A stretch of DNA of 64,000 bases from positions 248,001-312,000 of the forward strand of contig NZ_JACVUI010000003.1 of the NCBI RefSeq assembly GCF_016624945.1, in the 5' to 3' direction. The position numbers were made by a program, and so were the translations under genes. The stretch is from Acinetobacter sp. S54. Its GTDB lineage: Bacteria > Pseudomonadota > Gammaproteobacteria > Pseudomonadales > Moraxellaceae. Positions 56,066 through 64,000 of the stretch are shown here, piece after piece. The notes beneath the pieces are model-generated. The model was not told where the DNA came from. It made no database searches and worked only from the letters and a program-made list of their open reading frames with translations. How positions within the stretch are numbered: the stretch's first letter is position 1; each line of letters begins with the position of its first letter.

Positions 56066-56285
56066 TACGCTAATTTTTTAGTTCCATTTCATAGGCTAGA
56101 TTTTTCATTTTGGGCACTAATTAGGCTCATTTAAAATAATTTAGGATGTTTGTATTTAGATATCACTAATAAAAATAATACACTTTATAATTCTAAACTG
56201 CTTAACCCTGAATTTAGTTACTAGACTATTATTTTTTGCAAAGAATTTGATTAAATTACTTTTTATTTCAATTAATGAGGTCCAT

Positions 56286-56509
56286 ATGAAAAGCATCGTT
56301 TAGACATTAAATAAGCCATTTATAAAATGGTGGGGGCACTTTCAAAGAAATAAAGGAATACGTTTTTTGTATACAAAGCAGACCATAAATTTGATGCAAT
56401 GGGCGAAATTCAGGGCATTGCTCCAAATATTTTACAAATCTTCGAGCAAAGTGGAATGAAATGCATTATGCAGCCTCTCACAGTAGAGACAGACAGCGCT
56501 AATAAATGA
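56286..56509 (+). pseudogene. degraded coding remnant
   Basis: Protein-like fragment RNTFFVYKADHKFDAMGEIQ... continuing to QPLTVETDSANK (56354-56509) is open for 51 codons but has no start in good context; upstream a GAGG-ATG context at 56286 runs into a stop after MKSIV. This suggests a gene broken by point mutations. The family was not recognised. Confidence 0.35.
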
Positions 56510-56632
56510 TAAAAAAGAGATGTTTTAAAAACAATTAAAATATATTATTTCGCAACTATTTTTGATGACCAAACGTCAACTTTTATTCTAAAACGTTTGG
56601 GTAAGAGTAAAGACTTTTGATAAAGGATTGAG

Positions 56633-56941
56633 ATGTTAAGAGCCTTGTTAATTGGTTGTTTAAGCGTACCAAGTTTTGCTTTTGCGTTAACTCCAGATCA
56701 GGAGTGTCAGCAGATTGCCGAAGTTGCTGCGGCAGTGATGCAACAACGCCAAGAGGGCATTCCATATTCCACACAGCAACGCATTTCAGAAGAGTTCACA
56801 TCCGAAGACACCAAAGCTTTTTATATGGATATTGTTGAAGATGCATATTCGGAAAAACAGTTAAATACAGATACTGCTAAAGAACAAGCAACTCAAGCAT
56901 TTGCTAAGTCATATTTTGATCGCTGTCTAGCTCCAGAATAG
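56633..56941 (+). CDS. small exported protein of unknown function
   Basis: 102 residues with a Sec signal peptide (MLRALLIGCLSVPSFAFA, cleaved after AFA). The mature part is acidic and helical with two cysteines (one in QECQQ, one in DRCLAPE) that could form a disulfide. Convergent with alkR, two bases apart. Family not recognised, widespread exported-protein look. Confidence 0.7.
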   Translation: MLRALLIGCLSVPSFAFALTPDQECQQIAEVAAAVMQQRQEGIPYSTQQRISEEFTSEDTKAFYMDIVEDAYSEKQLNTDTAKEQATQAFAKSYFDRCLAPE

Positions 56942-56943
56942 TT

Positions 56944-57879
56944 TTATTCAATAGTCGCCAAATAGTTTTGTCGATATTGTTTGGGAGAAAGATCAAATTG
57001 GCGTTTAAAAGCCTGACTGAATGCTGTTTCCGAAGAATAGCCGATATTATTTGCAATCTTTTGAATGGTAAGGTTGCTTTCTCTTAATAATTGACTGGCA
57101 AGACGTAAACGATGCTGTTGTAGGTAAGCTAAAGGTGTTTCCTGAATAATACTTTGGAACAGGTTGGCAAATTTTGAACGAGACATACAACATTGTTCTG
57201 CTAAGGTTTCAACGGTCCAGGGTTGTTCTGGACTACCATGTATTGCGGCTAATGCATTGGAAAGTTCGGGATGGCTTAGAGCATTCAGCCAAGAGCTTTG
57301 GTCATCGAGCTGGGTAATATAATCCCTCACACATTCGATTAATAAAATAGTCATCAAATGGTCAAAAATTTTATCACGTCCAGGTTGAATGCGCTGAGTT
57401 TCAAGTGCCACAAAATATAGACCGACTCTTAACCATTCAGGGCCAGTTGAACTCATCGCATGATGGATATGAATATAAGAAGGAAGGGCATTAAGTAACG
57501 GACGCGCCATCAATGTATCAATATGACAACGTACGGTAAATACTAATGCAGATTCAGGAGATTGAGTTCCAATTTCAATAGCATCATTACGGTGACCTTT
57601 AAAAAAATTGCTTATATCTAAACTATCAATTAATTTATTTTCATTACTATGCGAACCATGGTGTGCGTTTCCTGATGGAATCAGGACAATATCTCCTGCT
57701 TGGGCCGTTAAACTTGTATTTGCATCAATCTTAAAATGAGCGGATCCCATTAATATAATATGAGCAATAACAGCATTTTGTTCTCGCATGGAAAATGACC
57801 ATTCTCCCTGCGCTTTAATATAAATATATTCAGATTTATTTAAATGAATATCGTCAAAAATTTTGCTTAATGCATCCAT
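56944..57879 (-). CDS. alkR: AraC/XylS family regulator adjacent to the alkane hydroxylase gene (AlkR-like)
   Basis: About 311 residues from ATG 57879. N-terminal cupin-type sensory domain (residues ~10-150; GDIVLIPSGNAHH), C-terminal AraC double HTH (TVETLAEQCCMSRSKFANLFQ; IQKIANNIGYSSETAFSQAFKRQFDLSPKQYRQ in part). Divergently transcribed from the alkane monooxygenase gene, the arrangement of alkR-alkM in Acinetobacter, where AlkR activates alkM with alkanes. A TTG frame from 57918 is unlikely. Symbol by context and family. Confidence 0.85.
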   Translation of the reverse strand: MDALSKIFDDIHLNKSEYIYIKAQGEWSFSMREQNAVIAHIILMGSAHFKIDANTSLTAQAGDIVLIPSGNAHHGSHSNENKLIDSLDISNFFKGHRNDAIEIGTQSPESALVFTVRCHIDTLMARPLLNALPSYIHIHHAMSSTGPEWLRVGLYFVALETQRIQPGRDKIFDHLMTILLIECVRDYITQLDDQSSWLNALSHPELSNALAAIHGSPEQPWTVETLAEQCCMSRSKFANLFQSIIQETPLAYLQQHRLRLASQLLRESNLTIQKIANNIGYSSETAFSQAFKRQFDLSPKQYRQNYLATIE

Positions 57880-58065
57880 ATTCGTTTTAAATTTCTTATT
57901 TCCAGTATTGATAGGCAAAAGGTTTAGACTAAAAATGTGATTTTAGGACAAAAAAATGGTCGAAAATGCCAAAGACTTTTACATAGGTTTTTTGGACGCA
58001 TGCAACTGTCATTCAAAGTATAAATTCAACAAGATACAGATATCAAGAAAGAAAGGATGCAAAAT

Positions 58066-59289
58066 ATGAATGCTCCAGTAAAAGTTCAAGAAGAATTAGT
58101 CGCCATGGCTGCAAAGTCAAAGCTACAATTGGATCGTAAACGCTATTTATGGATGTTGGGCCCAGCTTTACCCGTTATTGGCATTGGTATTTTAGCGGGT
58201 TATCAGTTTTCTCCACGTCCCCTCAAAAAAATCTTTGCTTTGGGTGGCCCAATTGTATTACATGTGATCATTCCTTCTATTGATACCATGATTGGGAAAG
58301 ATGCCAATAACCCAACTAATGATGATATTAAACTGCTTGAAAATGATCCATATTATTCCAAATTAGTAAAAAGTTTTATTCCTTTACAATATGCTGCAAA
58401 CGTTTATGCCTGTTATATTGCCAGCCGTAAACAGACTTCTTTTATCGATAAGATTTTATTGGGCGTCTCCATGGGTGCGATTAACGGTATTGCAATTAAT
58501 ACCGCGCATGAATTAAGCCATAAATCTGATCGAATAGATCATATTTTATCTCACTTGGCGCTTGTGCCAACAGGATATAATCATTTTCGCGTTGAACACC
58601 CTTATGGACACCATAAACGCGCTGCGACCCCTGAAGATCCAGCGTCTTCACAAATGGGCGAGACTTTTTATGAGTTTTGGCCTCGTACAGTAATCGGATC
58701 TTTTAAATCTGCGATTGAAATAGAAACTGCACGCTTAAAGCGTAAGGGCAAAGAGTTTTGGTCGAAAGACAATGAACTATTACAAGGCTGGGCAATGAGT
58801 GCAACGTTTCATGCGTCTATGGTCAAATTATTTGGAAAGGGGGTCATTCCTTATTTAGCCACTCAAGCTTTTTATGGCATTAGTTTATTTGAAATTATTA
58901 ATTATATTGAACATTATGGGTTGTTACGCCAGAAAAAAGCGGATGGCAGTTACGAACGAACCATGCCAGAGCATAGCTGGAACAACAATAATATTGTGAC
59001 TAATTTATTCTTGTATCAACTACAACGTCATTCAGATCATCATGCCTATCCAACCCGCCCATTTCAGGCATTGCGTCATTTTGACGAAGCGCCAGAGTTA
59101 CCAAGTGGTTATGCCAGTATGTTGCTTCCTGCCATGATTCCACCACTTTGGTTTAAGATGATGGATAAACGTGTTCTGAATCACTATAAAGGCGATTTAA
59201 ATAAAGCCAACATTTATCCAAAACGTCGCGCAAAACTGTTTGCCAAGTTCGGTTTGGTGGATAAATCATTGCAAACTGAAACAAACTAA
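58066..59289 (+). CDS. alkM: alkane 1-monooxygenase
   Basis: Integral-membrane non-heme diiron hydroxylase that converts n-alkanes to 1-alkanols with rubredoxin as electron donor. The histidine motifs that bind the irons are intact: HELSHK, EHPYGHHKRA, and LQRHSDHHAYP. About six spans; 407 residues from ATG 58066, which has AAAGGA 8 bases upstream (an earlier ATG at 58057 lacks spacing). Divergent from its probable regulator. Rubredoxin genes are not adjacent. Confidence 0.95.
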   Translation: MNAPVKVQEELVAMAAKSKLQLDRKRYLWMLGPALPVIGIGILAGYQFSPRPLKKIFALGGPIVLHVIIPSIDTMIGKDANNPTNDDIKLLENDPYYSKLVKSFIPLQYAANVYACYIASRKQTSFIDKILLGVSMGAINGIAINTAHELSHKSDRIDHILSHLALVPTGYNHFRVEHPYGHHKRAATPEDPASSQMGETFYEFWPRTVIGSFKSAIEIETARLKRKGKEFWSKDNELLQGWAMSATFHASMVKLFGKGVIPYLATQAFYGISLFEIINYIEHYGLLRQKKADGSYERTMPEHSWNNNNIVTNLFLYQLQRHSDHHAYPTRPFQALRHFDEAPELPSGYASMLLPAMIPPLWFKMMDKRVLNHYKGDLNKANIYPKRRAKLFAKFGLVDKSLQTETN

Positions 59290-59326
59290 AACCGTTAATT
59301 TTTCTTAATTTTAATTTCCTTTGAAC

Positions 59327-59353
59327 AGCCCTAACTTAGTTAGGGCTTTTTTT
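59327..59353. terminator. alkM terminator, bidirectional
   Basis: AGCCCTAA-CTTAG-TTAGGGCT followed by TTTTTTA. Confidence 0.88.
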
Positions 59354-59371
59354 ATAGGCTTAGATTCGTAG

Positions 59372-59857
59372 TTAAAGCGTTTTAAGCATCCAGATTTCAC
59401 AGGCATGACTATGACCTGTTTGACCGCGAGGTTGAGTTAAGTGTTGAAAACCTAATTGTTCATATAATCCGATAGCTTCTTTGAGTGTCGCTGTCGTTTC
59501 AAGATAACAGGCAGTAAAATTTTGGGCTTTGGCAAAATCAAAGCATTGCTGTAAAAGCCTCTTCGCAAAGCCTTTTCCACGCAAAACAGGTAAGAAATAC
59601 ATTTTTTGGATTTCGAGTAATGTCGCATCACCCAATAGGGGTGAAATGCCGCCACCGCCCAGTACATTTTGATTTTGGTCTACAATGACCCAATATTGGC
59701 TATTGGGTTGGTTATAAACTTTAGAAAGTTGATCCAAAATGGGGTCCGAAACGGCAAAGCCGGCATCTGTTGCCAGCCCATATTCTTTGGAAACTTCACG
59801 TATAATGCGGGCAATGTCAGAATTATCCTGAGCTTGAATCTGGCGTATAGAATACAT
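59372..59857 (-). CDS. GNAT family N-acetyltransferase
   Basis: About 161 residues from the ATG at 59857 (MYSIRQIQAQDNSDIARIIREVSKEYGL in part). The acetyl-CoA-binding motif QKMYFLPVLRGKGFAKRLLQ and the following FTACYLET...LYEQLGF fit the GNAT fold. Substrate unknown. A longer frame from 59914 adds 19 unlikely residues. Confidence 0.85.
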   Translation of the reverse strand: MYSIRQIQAQDNSDIARIIREVSKEYGLATDAGFAVSDPILDQLSKVYNQPNSQYWVIVDQNQNVLGGGGISPLLGDATLLEIQKMYFLPVLRGKGFAKRLLQQCFDFAKAQNFTACYLETTATLKEAIGLYEQLGFQHLTQPRGQTGHSHACEIWMLKTL

Positions 59858-59951
59858 GGATACATTGAAATAAAATAAAAGTGGGATCGAATCTAGCCCA
59901 AATTCAGATCCCACTCAAGTTGATTAATTCCCAATAAATCCTAGTTCAATA

Positions 59952-61157
59952 TCATTTCAATTCACTTGATGATTTACCTAATTCACGGCGAGCGATGATG
60001 AGCTGTTGGATTTGTTGTGTTCCTTCAAAAATATCTAGAATTTTTGAATCACGTGCCCATTTTTCCAATAATTCATCTTCGCTGTAACCTACGCTTGCTG
60101 CTAATTCGACACATTTTAGGGTAATTTCGTTACCAATGCGTCCTGCTTTTGCTTTGGCAATAGATGCTTCCTTAGAGTTCGGCTTTTTATTATCTGCCAT
60201 CCATGTTGCTTTTAAGGTAAGCAAGCGCGCAGCCTCCCATTCAGCTTCCATACGATAAATTTGAGCTGCAAGGTTTGAGGTTTGTAGATACGGGGTTGCA
60301 TAGTCCGCTTCGAGTTTATCTTTAAAGATTTCCTTAATGCGTTCCAACGAAGCCTTCGCACAACCAACGGCCATTGCTGCAACTAATGGACGGGTATTGT
60401 CAAAGGTTTCCATCACGCCTGCAAAGCCTTTGGCTACGTCGACCTCAGCATTGCCCAGAAGATTAGCCGCAGGAACACGACAGTCAACAAAACTGATCGC
60501 AGCTGTATCAGAGGCTTTAATCCCTAACTTATGTTCCAAACGTTCAACTTTCATGCCGGGCGTACCTTTGGGGACTACAAAGGATTTGATTGCTGCACGA
60601 CCTAATTTGCGATCCAGTGTAGCCCAAACAACCACTGAGTCAGCACGTTCACCTGAAGTTACAAAGATTTTTTCACCATTGAGGATGTAGTCGTCACCCT
60701 CTTTGGTCGCGGTAGTTCGAATTGCAGCTGAATCAGAACCACAACCCGGTTCTGTGATTGCCATAGCAGCCCATGTGTTTTTAAAACGATCAAGCTGTTC
60801 ATCATTGGCAACGGCTGCGATTGCTGAGTTTCCTAACCCCTGACGTGGCATACTTAACAATAAGCCTGTATCGCCATAACACATTTCAATAATGCCAAGT
60901 GCTGTAGACATATTGGTGCCGTTTTTTACACCTTCATTTTGCTGTTCACCGCGTTTTCCTGCACCTGTTGCGCCAGCATTGATGCCTTCACCCCCTTCAT
61001 TCATGCCATCGATCAGTGAAGCAAGCATATCCAGTTCTTTGGGATAAGCATGTTCCGCTTTATCGTATTTACGGGAAATCGGACGTAGAACATTTCTTGC
61101 AACTTCGTGTGCCTGATCTACCAACATCTTAAATTTTTTTGGATTTTGTAAATTCAT
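59952..61157 (-). CDS. acyl-CoA dehydrogenase
   Basis: 401 residues. FAD/substrate motif ITEPGCGSDSAAI and catalytic Glu in ILDIFEGTQQIQQLIIARREL are intact. A Gly-rich insertion (residues ~55-80) distinguishes it. Second gene of a two-gene operon with another, degenerate acyl-CoA dehydrogenase upstream on the same strand, 15 bases apart. Likely acts on long-chain acyl-CoA given the alkane-degradation neighbourhood; that is an inference. Confidence 0.93.
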   Translation of the reverse strand: MNLQNPKKFKMLVDQAHEVARNVLRPISRKYDKAEHAYPKELDMLASLIDGMNEGGEGINAGATGAGKRGEQQNEGVKNGTNMSTALGIIEMCYGDTGLLLSMPRQGLGNSAIAAVANDEQLDRFKNTWAAMAITEPGCGSDSAAIRTTATKEGDDYILNGEKIFVTSGERADSVVVWATLDRKLGRAAIKSFVVPKGTPGMKVERLEHKLGIKASDTAAISFVDCRVPAANLLGNAEVDVAKGFAGVMETFDNTRPLVAAMAVGCAKASLERIKEIFKDKLEADYATPYLQTSNLAAQIYRMEAEWEAARLLTLKATWMADNKKPNSKEASIAKAKAGRIGNEITLKCVELAASVGYSEDELLEKWARDSKILDIFEGTQQIQQLIIARRELGKSSSELK

Positions 61158-61172
61158 TTTATTTTTCTCCAG

Positions 61173-62465
61173 TTAAGCATGCAGGCCAGAATGTAATATC
61201 GCTGTTGCGCGCAAATCGCGATACCAGCGCTCGACGGGATGTTCTTTGGTAAAACCATGCCCACCTAAGATTTGTACCCCATCTGTCCCGATTTTCATGG
61301 ACTTTTCCGCACAAAGTAAACGAGCCAGATAGACTTCACGATGGAATGGCTTGCCTGTTTCAGCCAAACTAGCTGCATTTAGAATCAACATTCGCATAGC
61401 ATCAATTTCAATCGCCATGTCCGCAATCATGAACGCTACACTTTGACGATGAGAAATAGGTTCCCCAAAAGCAGTACGTTCGTTGGCATATGTAATGCAA
61501 TATGCTTTAACAGCTTCACACGTACCTACAGCCATCGCACACCACATCAGATTTCCCAGATCTATAAATGTACTGTAGTCAAACTCGTGATCGCCTAAGC
61601 GTATAGCAGGGGTTTTATTAAAAATTAAAGTGACGGTTTCTGTTGCTTTGAGTCCCATTGCTGAAGCATTTTTTAATTGAATGCTGTCTTCACGTTCAAC
61701 CACGAAAAGATCAGCTTGACCATTTAAATCTGCGCTCACAAGAAGTAAATCTGCCGTTTCACCTAAAATTACAAGGGTCTTTTCACCTGTAATATAAAAC
61801 TGATCATTTTCATGAGTGGCTTTGGTTTTGAGTTTAAATGGATTAAAGGCGGGAGTATTTTCCTGTACGGCAAAGGTGGCTTTGATATTACTATCTTCAG
61901 CAAAAGCAGTCAGATACTTTGATTGTACCTCCGTGGATCCCCAGCGTGTAAGCGCATTAATAACGCTAAATGTACTCAGCAAGCCTGCGGTTAGGCTAAA
62001 ATCACCTTTTGCGAGATATTCAGCAATCAGGATATTACTGACAATATTTTGTTCTGCAGCAACACCCCCTAATGCTTCTGGCAGCGCATAGTAGTTTAGT
62101 CCCAAATCTTCAATGTATTGCCATAACTCTTCTGGAAATTTATGATCATGATCAGCTTGATGTGCAAGTGGAGCCAAAACCTCTTGTGCAAATTGAGACA
62201 TTGCCTCGACCGTCATTTGCTGTTCTTCAGTCAGGCTAAGATCGAATAGATTTTTCTGTTGGCTAGGTAAGCGTTGACGATCAATATTTTGAGGTTTAAA
62301 TGCTTTTTGGGTATGCGTAAGCGCCTTAAATCCAGTTTTTGAACCTTGATACAGTGATTTTTCGACAAATTTGCGTAGCTTTAATTGATCGAGTAGATCG
62401 CTGGAAGCCATTTTTGTAAGTAATGAAAGTCCAAAACCCTGGGCTTTATTCACCATATTGGTCAT
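61173..62465 (-). CDS. acyl-CoA dehydrogenase-like protein with degenerate active-site motifs
   Basis: 430 residues with an N-terminal ~60-residue extension (start ATG 62465). Overall ACAD fold: TERTAFGEPISHRQSVAFMIADMAIEIDA (in part) and GGHGFTKEHPVERWYRDLRA. But the TEPxxGSD motif reads VQENTPAFNPFKL, and the end is ILHSGLHA rather than a catalytic E-G-T/S-x-x-IQ segment. So the catalytic Glu and part of the FAD site seem missing. The next gene, 15 bases on, is a complete ACAD; the two may form a heteromer. First gene of the operon. Confidence 0.9.
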   Translation of the reverse strand: MTNMVNKAQGFGLSLLTKMASSDLLDQLKLRKFVEKSLYQGSKTGFKALTHTQKAFKPQNIDRQRLPSQQKNLFDLSLTEEQQMTVEAMSQFAQEVLAPLAHQADHDHKFPEELWQYIEDLGLNYYALPEALGGVAAEQNIVSNILIAEYLAKGDFSLTAGLLSTFSVINALTRWGSTEVQSKYLTAFAEDSNIKATFAVQENTPAFNPFKLKTKATHENDQFYITGEKTLVILGETADLLLVSADLNGQADLFVVEREDSIQLKNASAMGLKATETVTLIFNKTPAIRLGDHEFDYSTFIDLGNLMWCAMAVGTCEAVKAYCITYANERTAFGEPISHRQSVAFMIADMAIEIDAMRMLILNAASLAETGKPFHREVYLARLLCAEKSMKIGTDGVQILGGHGFTKEHPVERWYRDLRATAILHSGLHA

Positions 62466-62700
62466 TGTGCTGCATCCTTCGCAGTTTAGTTATTGTTTTT
62501 ATGCTGACATGCCTCAAATCAAAAAACCATGTCAGTGTTGACAGTGATATTTCAGGCAGATAAATGGAGAATTAAAAGGACATAATAAGGCTAATAGAAT
62601 GAATTTTATATAAAAATTATAAACAAGCAAAGGGCAGTAAAGTGATAAATTGACTAGGCTGACAAATTCATAGCCTAGTCAGTGAACATTGCGGGCGGTT
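62466..62700. other. intergenic region upstream of the ACAD pair
   Basis: About 235 bases between the UbiB-family stop and the ACAD pair, both on the minus strand. The ACAD promoter must lie here; nothing else is evident. Confidence 0.35.
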
Positions 62701-64000
62701 TTAAGCATATTCACGGATCATATGCCGAACATTGGTTCGTGCATCAATCACAGTCATAAACGTATAGGCACCGATAAATTTGCGACTAATAAACATAAAC
62801 TCTTTGGGCGGAACTGAAAAAAAACGAGAAGCCATTGATTTACTGGCTTGCTGCATCACGCGACTATGCAGTTGGCTTTTTTTCCAGTTATAACGTTCAT
62901 GTTCATCCATAAGACCTTCAGGCATTTCTGGATTATTTTCAGGGCAGCTAAACGCTTCTGTCGCCAGTAAAAATACTTTGGCCATATCTGGTTTAATGCT
63001 TTGTGGAATCGAATCAAAAAACTCATATCCAGTCATGGCTTTCACCATGGCATCAGCATCATGTTGATAGCCAGCTTTGATTAAATTGCGGGCGACATTC
63101 AGTAGATGATCATCAAATTGTCGGATTGCACCAAAGTCAAGTAAGACAATTTTATCTTTGATCTCATTGCCATCACCTAGACGTACCAGATAATTACCAA
63201 AGTTTGGATCGGTCTGCATTTCACCCCATTCAAAAATTTCACGAACAGCGATTTCAAGTGAAGCTTCACCGAGCAGATTACGGCGCTCTTGAGGAAGTGA
63301 GAGCATAACGGGGCTGTTAATGGGCACACCACGTTCAAAGGTCATGCATAAAATTTTGTCGGTACAATAAGTATCGATAATATGTGGAACTACGTAACGC
63401 GGATCACTTTTAAGGCGTTCAGCAAAACGGCGTGTGGTGGCTGCCTCAATATCGTAACTAACTTCACGATGCATCATTTCACGAACTTCTTCAAACCATT
63501 GATCAAATTCACGGGTTTGAGGCACCATACGAGTAAGCTTGAGCATATTTTTAAATAAGCTCATATCTGAATCAATCGCTTCAGCAACACCCGGGTATTG
63601 AATTTTTAAGACCAGTTCTAAGCCATCTGATTTACGAGTCGCGCGGTGTACTTGAGCAAGTGAAGCTGTACCAATGGGTTCATGGTCAATAGTAAGGTCA
63701 TGAATTTTATCACCTAGTTGCTCTTGCAAATGTTCTTTTATCGCAGGCCACGCGAGGGCAACAGTTTGATTATTTAGTGTATTTAACGCTTGAGTAATTT
63801 CGTCAGGTAAAAAATGTTCGCCATAAAGAGCCATCATTTGCCCAATTTTGACGATAGAACCTTTTAGCTTACCGATTTCTGAAACCAGATAATTTGCCTG
63901 TTCAGCCATCGCTTTTTTACGTTTTTTCTCTTTTTCTTCTTCACTTGAGAAAAGAGAAGATGCGTTTGCCGTTGCCCAGCGAGTACCCGCCAGCAATGAG
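62701..64000 (-). CDS. ABC1/UbiB (AarF) family protein kinase, 5' end beyond the window
   Basis: C-terminal ~430 residues. Family motifs: KxGQ in LKGSIVKIGQMMALYGEHFLPDEI (in part), the A-rich/lysine element LVLKIQYPGVAEAI, and the metal-binding LLDFGAIRQFD. Members such as UbiB/Coq8 are atypical kinases needed for ubiquinone synthesis; here the paralogue type cannot be fixed. The frame is open to base 64000 and the only near-end start is a TTG, so the gene continues outside the window. Confidence 0.88.
   Translation of the reverse strand, partial: SLLAGTRWATANASSLFSSEEEKEKKRKKAMAEQANYLVSEIGKLKGSIVKIGQMMALYGEHFLPDEITQALNTLNNQTVALAWPAIKEHLQEQLGDKIHDLTIDHEPIGTASLAQVHRATRKSDGLELVLKIQYPGVAEAIDSDMSLFKNMLKLTRMVPQTREFDQWFEEVREMMHREVSYDIEAATTRRFAERLKSDPRYVVPHIIDTYCTDKILCMTFERGVPINSPVMLSLPQERRNLLGEASLEIAVREIFEWGEMQTDPNFGNYLVRLGDGNEIKDKIVLLDFGAIRQFDDHLLNVARNLIKAGYQHDADAMVKAMTGYEFFDSIPQSIKPDMAKVFLLATEAFSCPENNPEMPEGLMDEHERYNWKKSQLHSRVMQQASKSMASRFFSVPPKEFMFISRKFIGAYTFMTVIDARTNVRHMIREYA

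Noticed and set aside
1-64000. tRNA, rRNA, prophage and insertion sequences
   Set aside because: I saw no cloverleaf, rRNA-like segment, transposase or terminal repeats, though a tRNA could be missed by eye.

Overview
The window is chromosomal DNA of a gamma-proteobacterium, almost certainly Acinetobacter (Moraxellaceae). The evidence is its low G+C, the alkR/alkM alkane hydroxylase pair, the cyoABCDE order, rpsF-rpsR-rplI without priB, a fis gene placed next to purH-purD, and a Type I-F-like CRISPR repeat close in pattern to Acinetobacter repeats. I see no insertion sequence, prophage, rRNA or tRNA. Most genes are housekeeping and lie in small operons closed by clear intrinsic terminators.

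Layout. 0-11 kb: a histone-deacetylase-like amidohydrolase, a methionine ABC importer transcribed metQ-metN-metI with a hairpin between metQ and metN, then purD, purH, fis, a predicted small RNA, a zinc-ribbon/DUF3426 membrane protein, prmA and a bile-acid/sodium symporter homologue. 11-19 kb: mnmG, a 17-codon micro-ORF with an unusually strong ribosome-binding site and its own terminator, a WYL regulator, and the four-gene Anbu operon (circularly permuted ATP-grasp, alpha-E, transglutaminase, Anbu proteasome-like protease) followed by a decayed gene. 19-28 kb: alr, dnaB, rplI-rpsR-rpsF with a probable S6:S18 leader element, and the cytochrome bo3 quinol oxidase operon. 28-38 kb: an RDD protein, ppsA with divergent ppsR, a luciferase-like monooxygenase, a glycine-zipper protein, prfA-prmC, and a sulfonate-type ABC permease and binding protein without an ATPase gene. 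38-44 kb: an AraC regulator divergent from a dehydrogenase / acyl-CoA dehydrogenase / acyl-CoA synthetase group, then a flavin reductase.

44.4-45.1 kb is a 12-repeat CRISPR array with no cas genes in the window. 45-52 kb: prmB-aroC, a lipoprotein, a secreted Ntn-hydrolase, a candidate small RNA, a Crp-family regulator, an Mpo1-like protein, small proteins and uppP. 52.9-56.6 kb is the most irregular part: AT-rich, gene-poor, with three successive plus-strand intrinsic terminators that close no visible protein gene. The first of these follows a good promoter with a Fur-box-like sequence over its -35 element, so a Fur-controlled small RNA is the most interesting candidate. 56.6-64 kb: alkR/alkM, a GNAT acetyltransferase, a pair of acyl-CoA dehydrogenases (one with degenerate active-site motifs), and the end of an ABC1/UbiB-family kinase gene that runs off the window.

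The strongest 'hidden' content is RNA and micro-peptide scale: candidate small RNAs at about 7.81-7.91, 49.38-49.56, 53.17-53.28, 53.54-53.64 and 53.69-53.74 kb, and the micro-ORF at 13.48 kb. All function names rest on motif recognition by eye; no database search was run.
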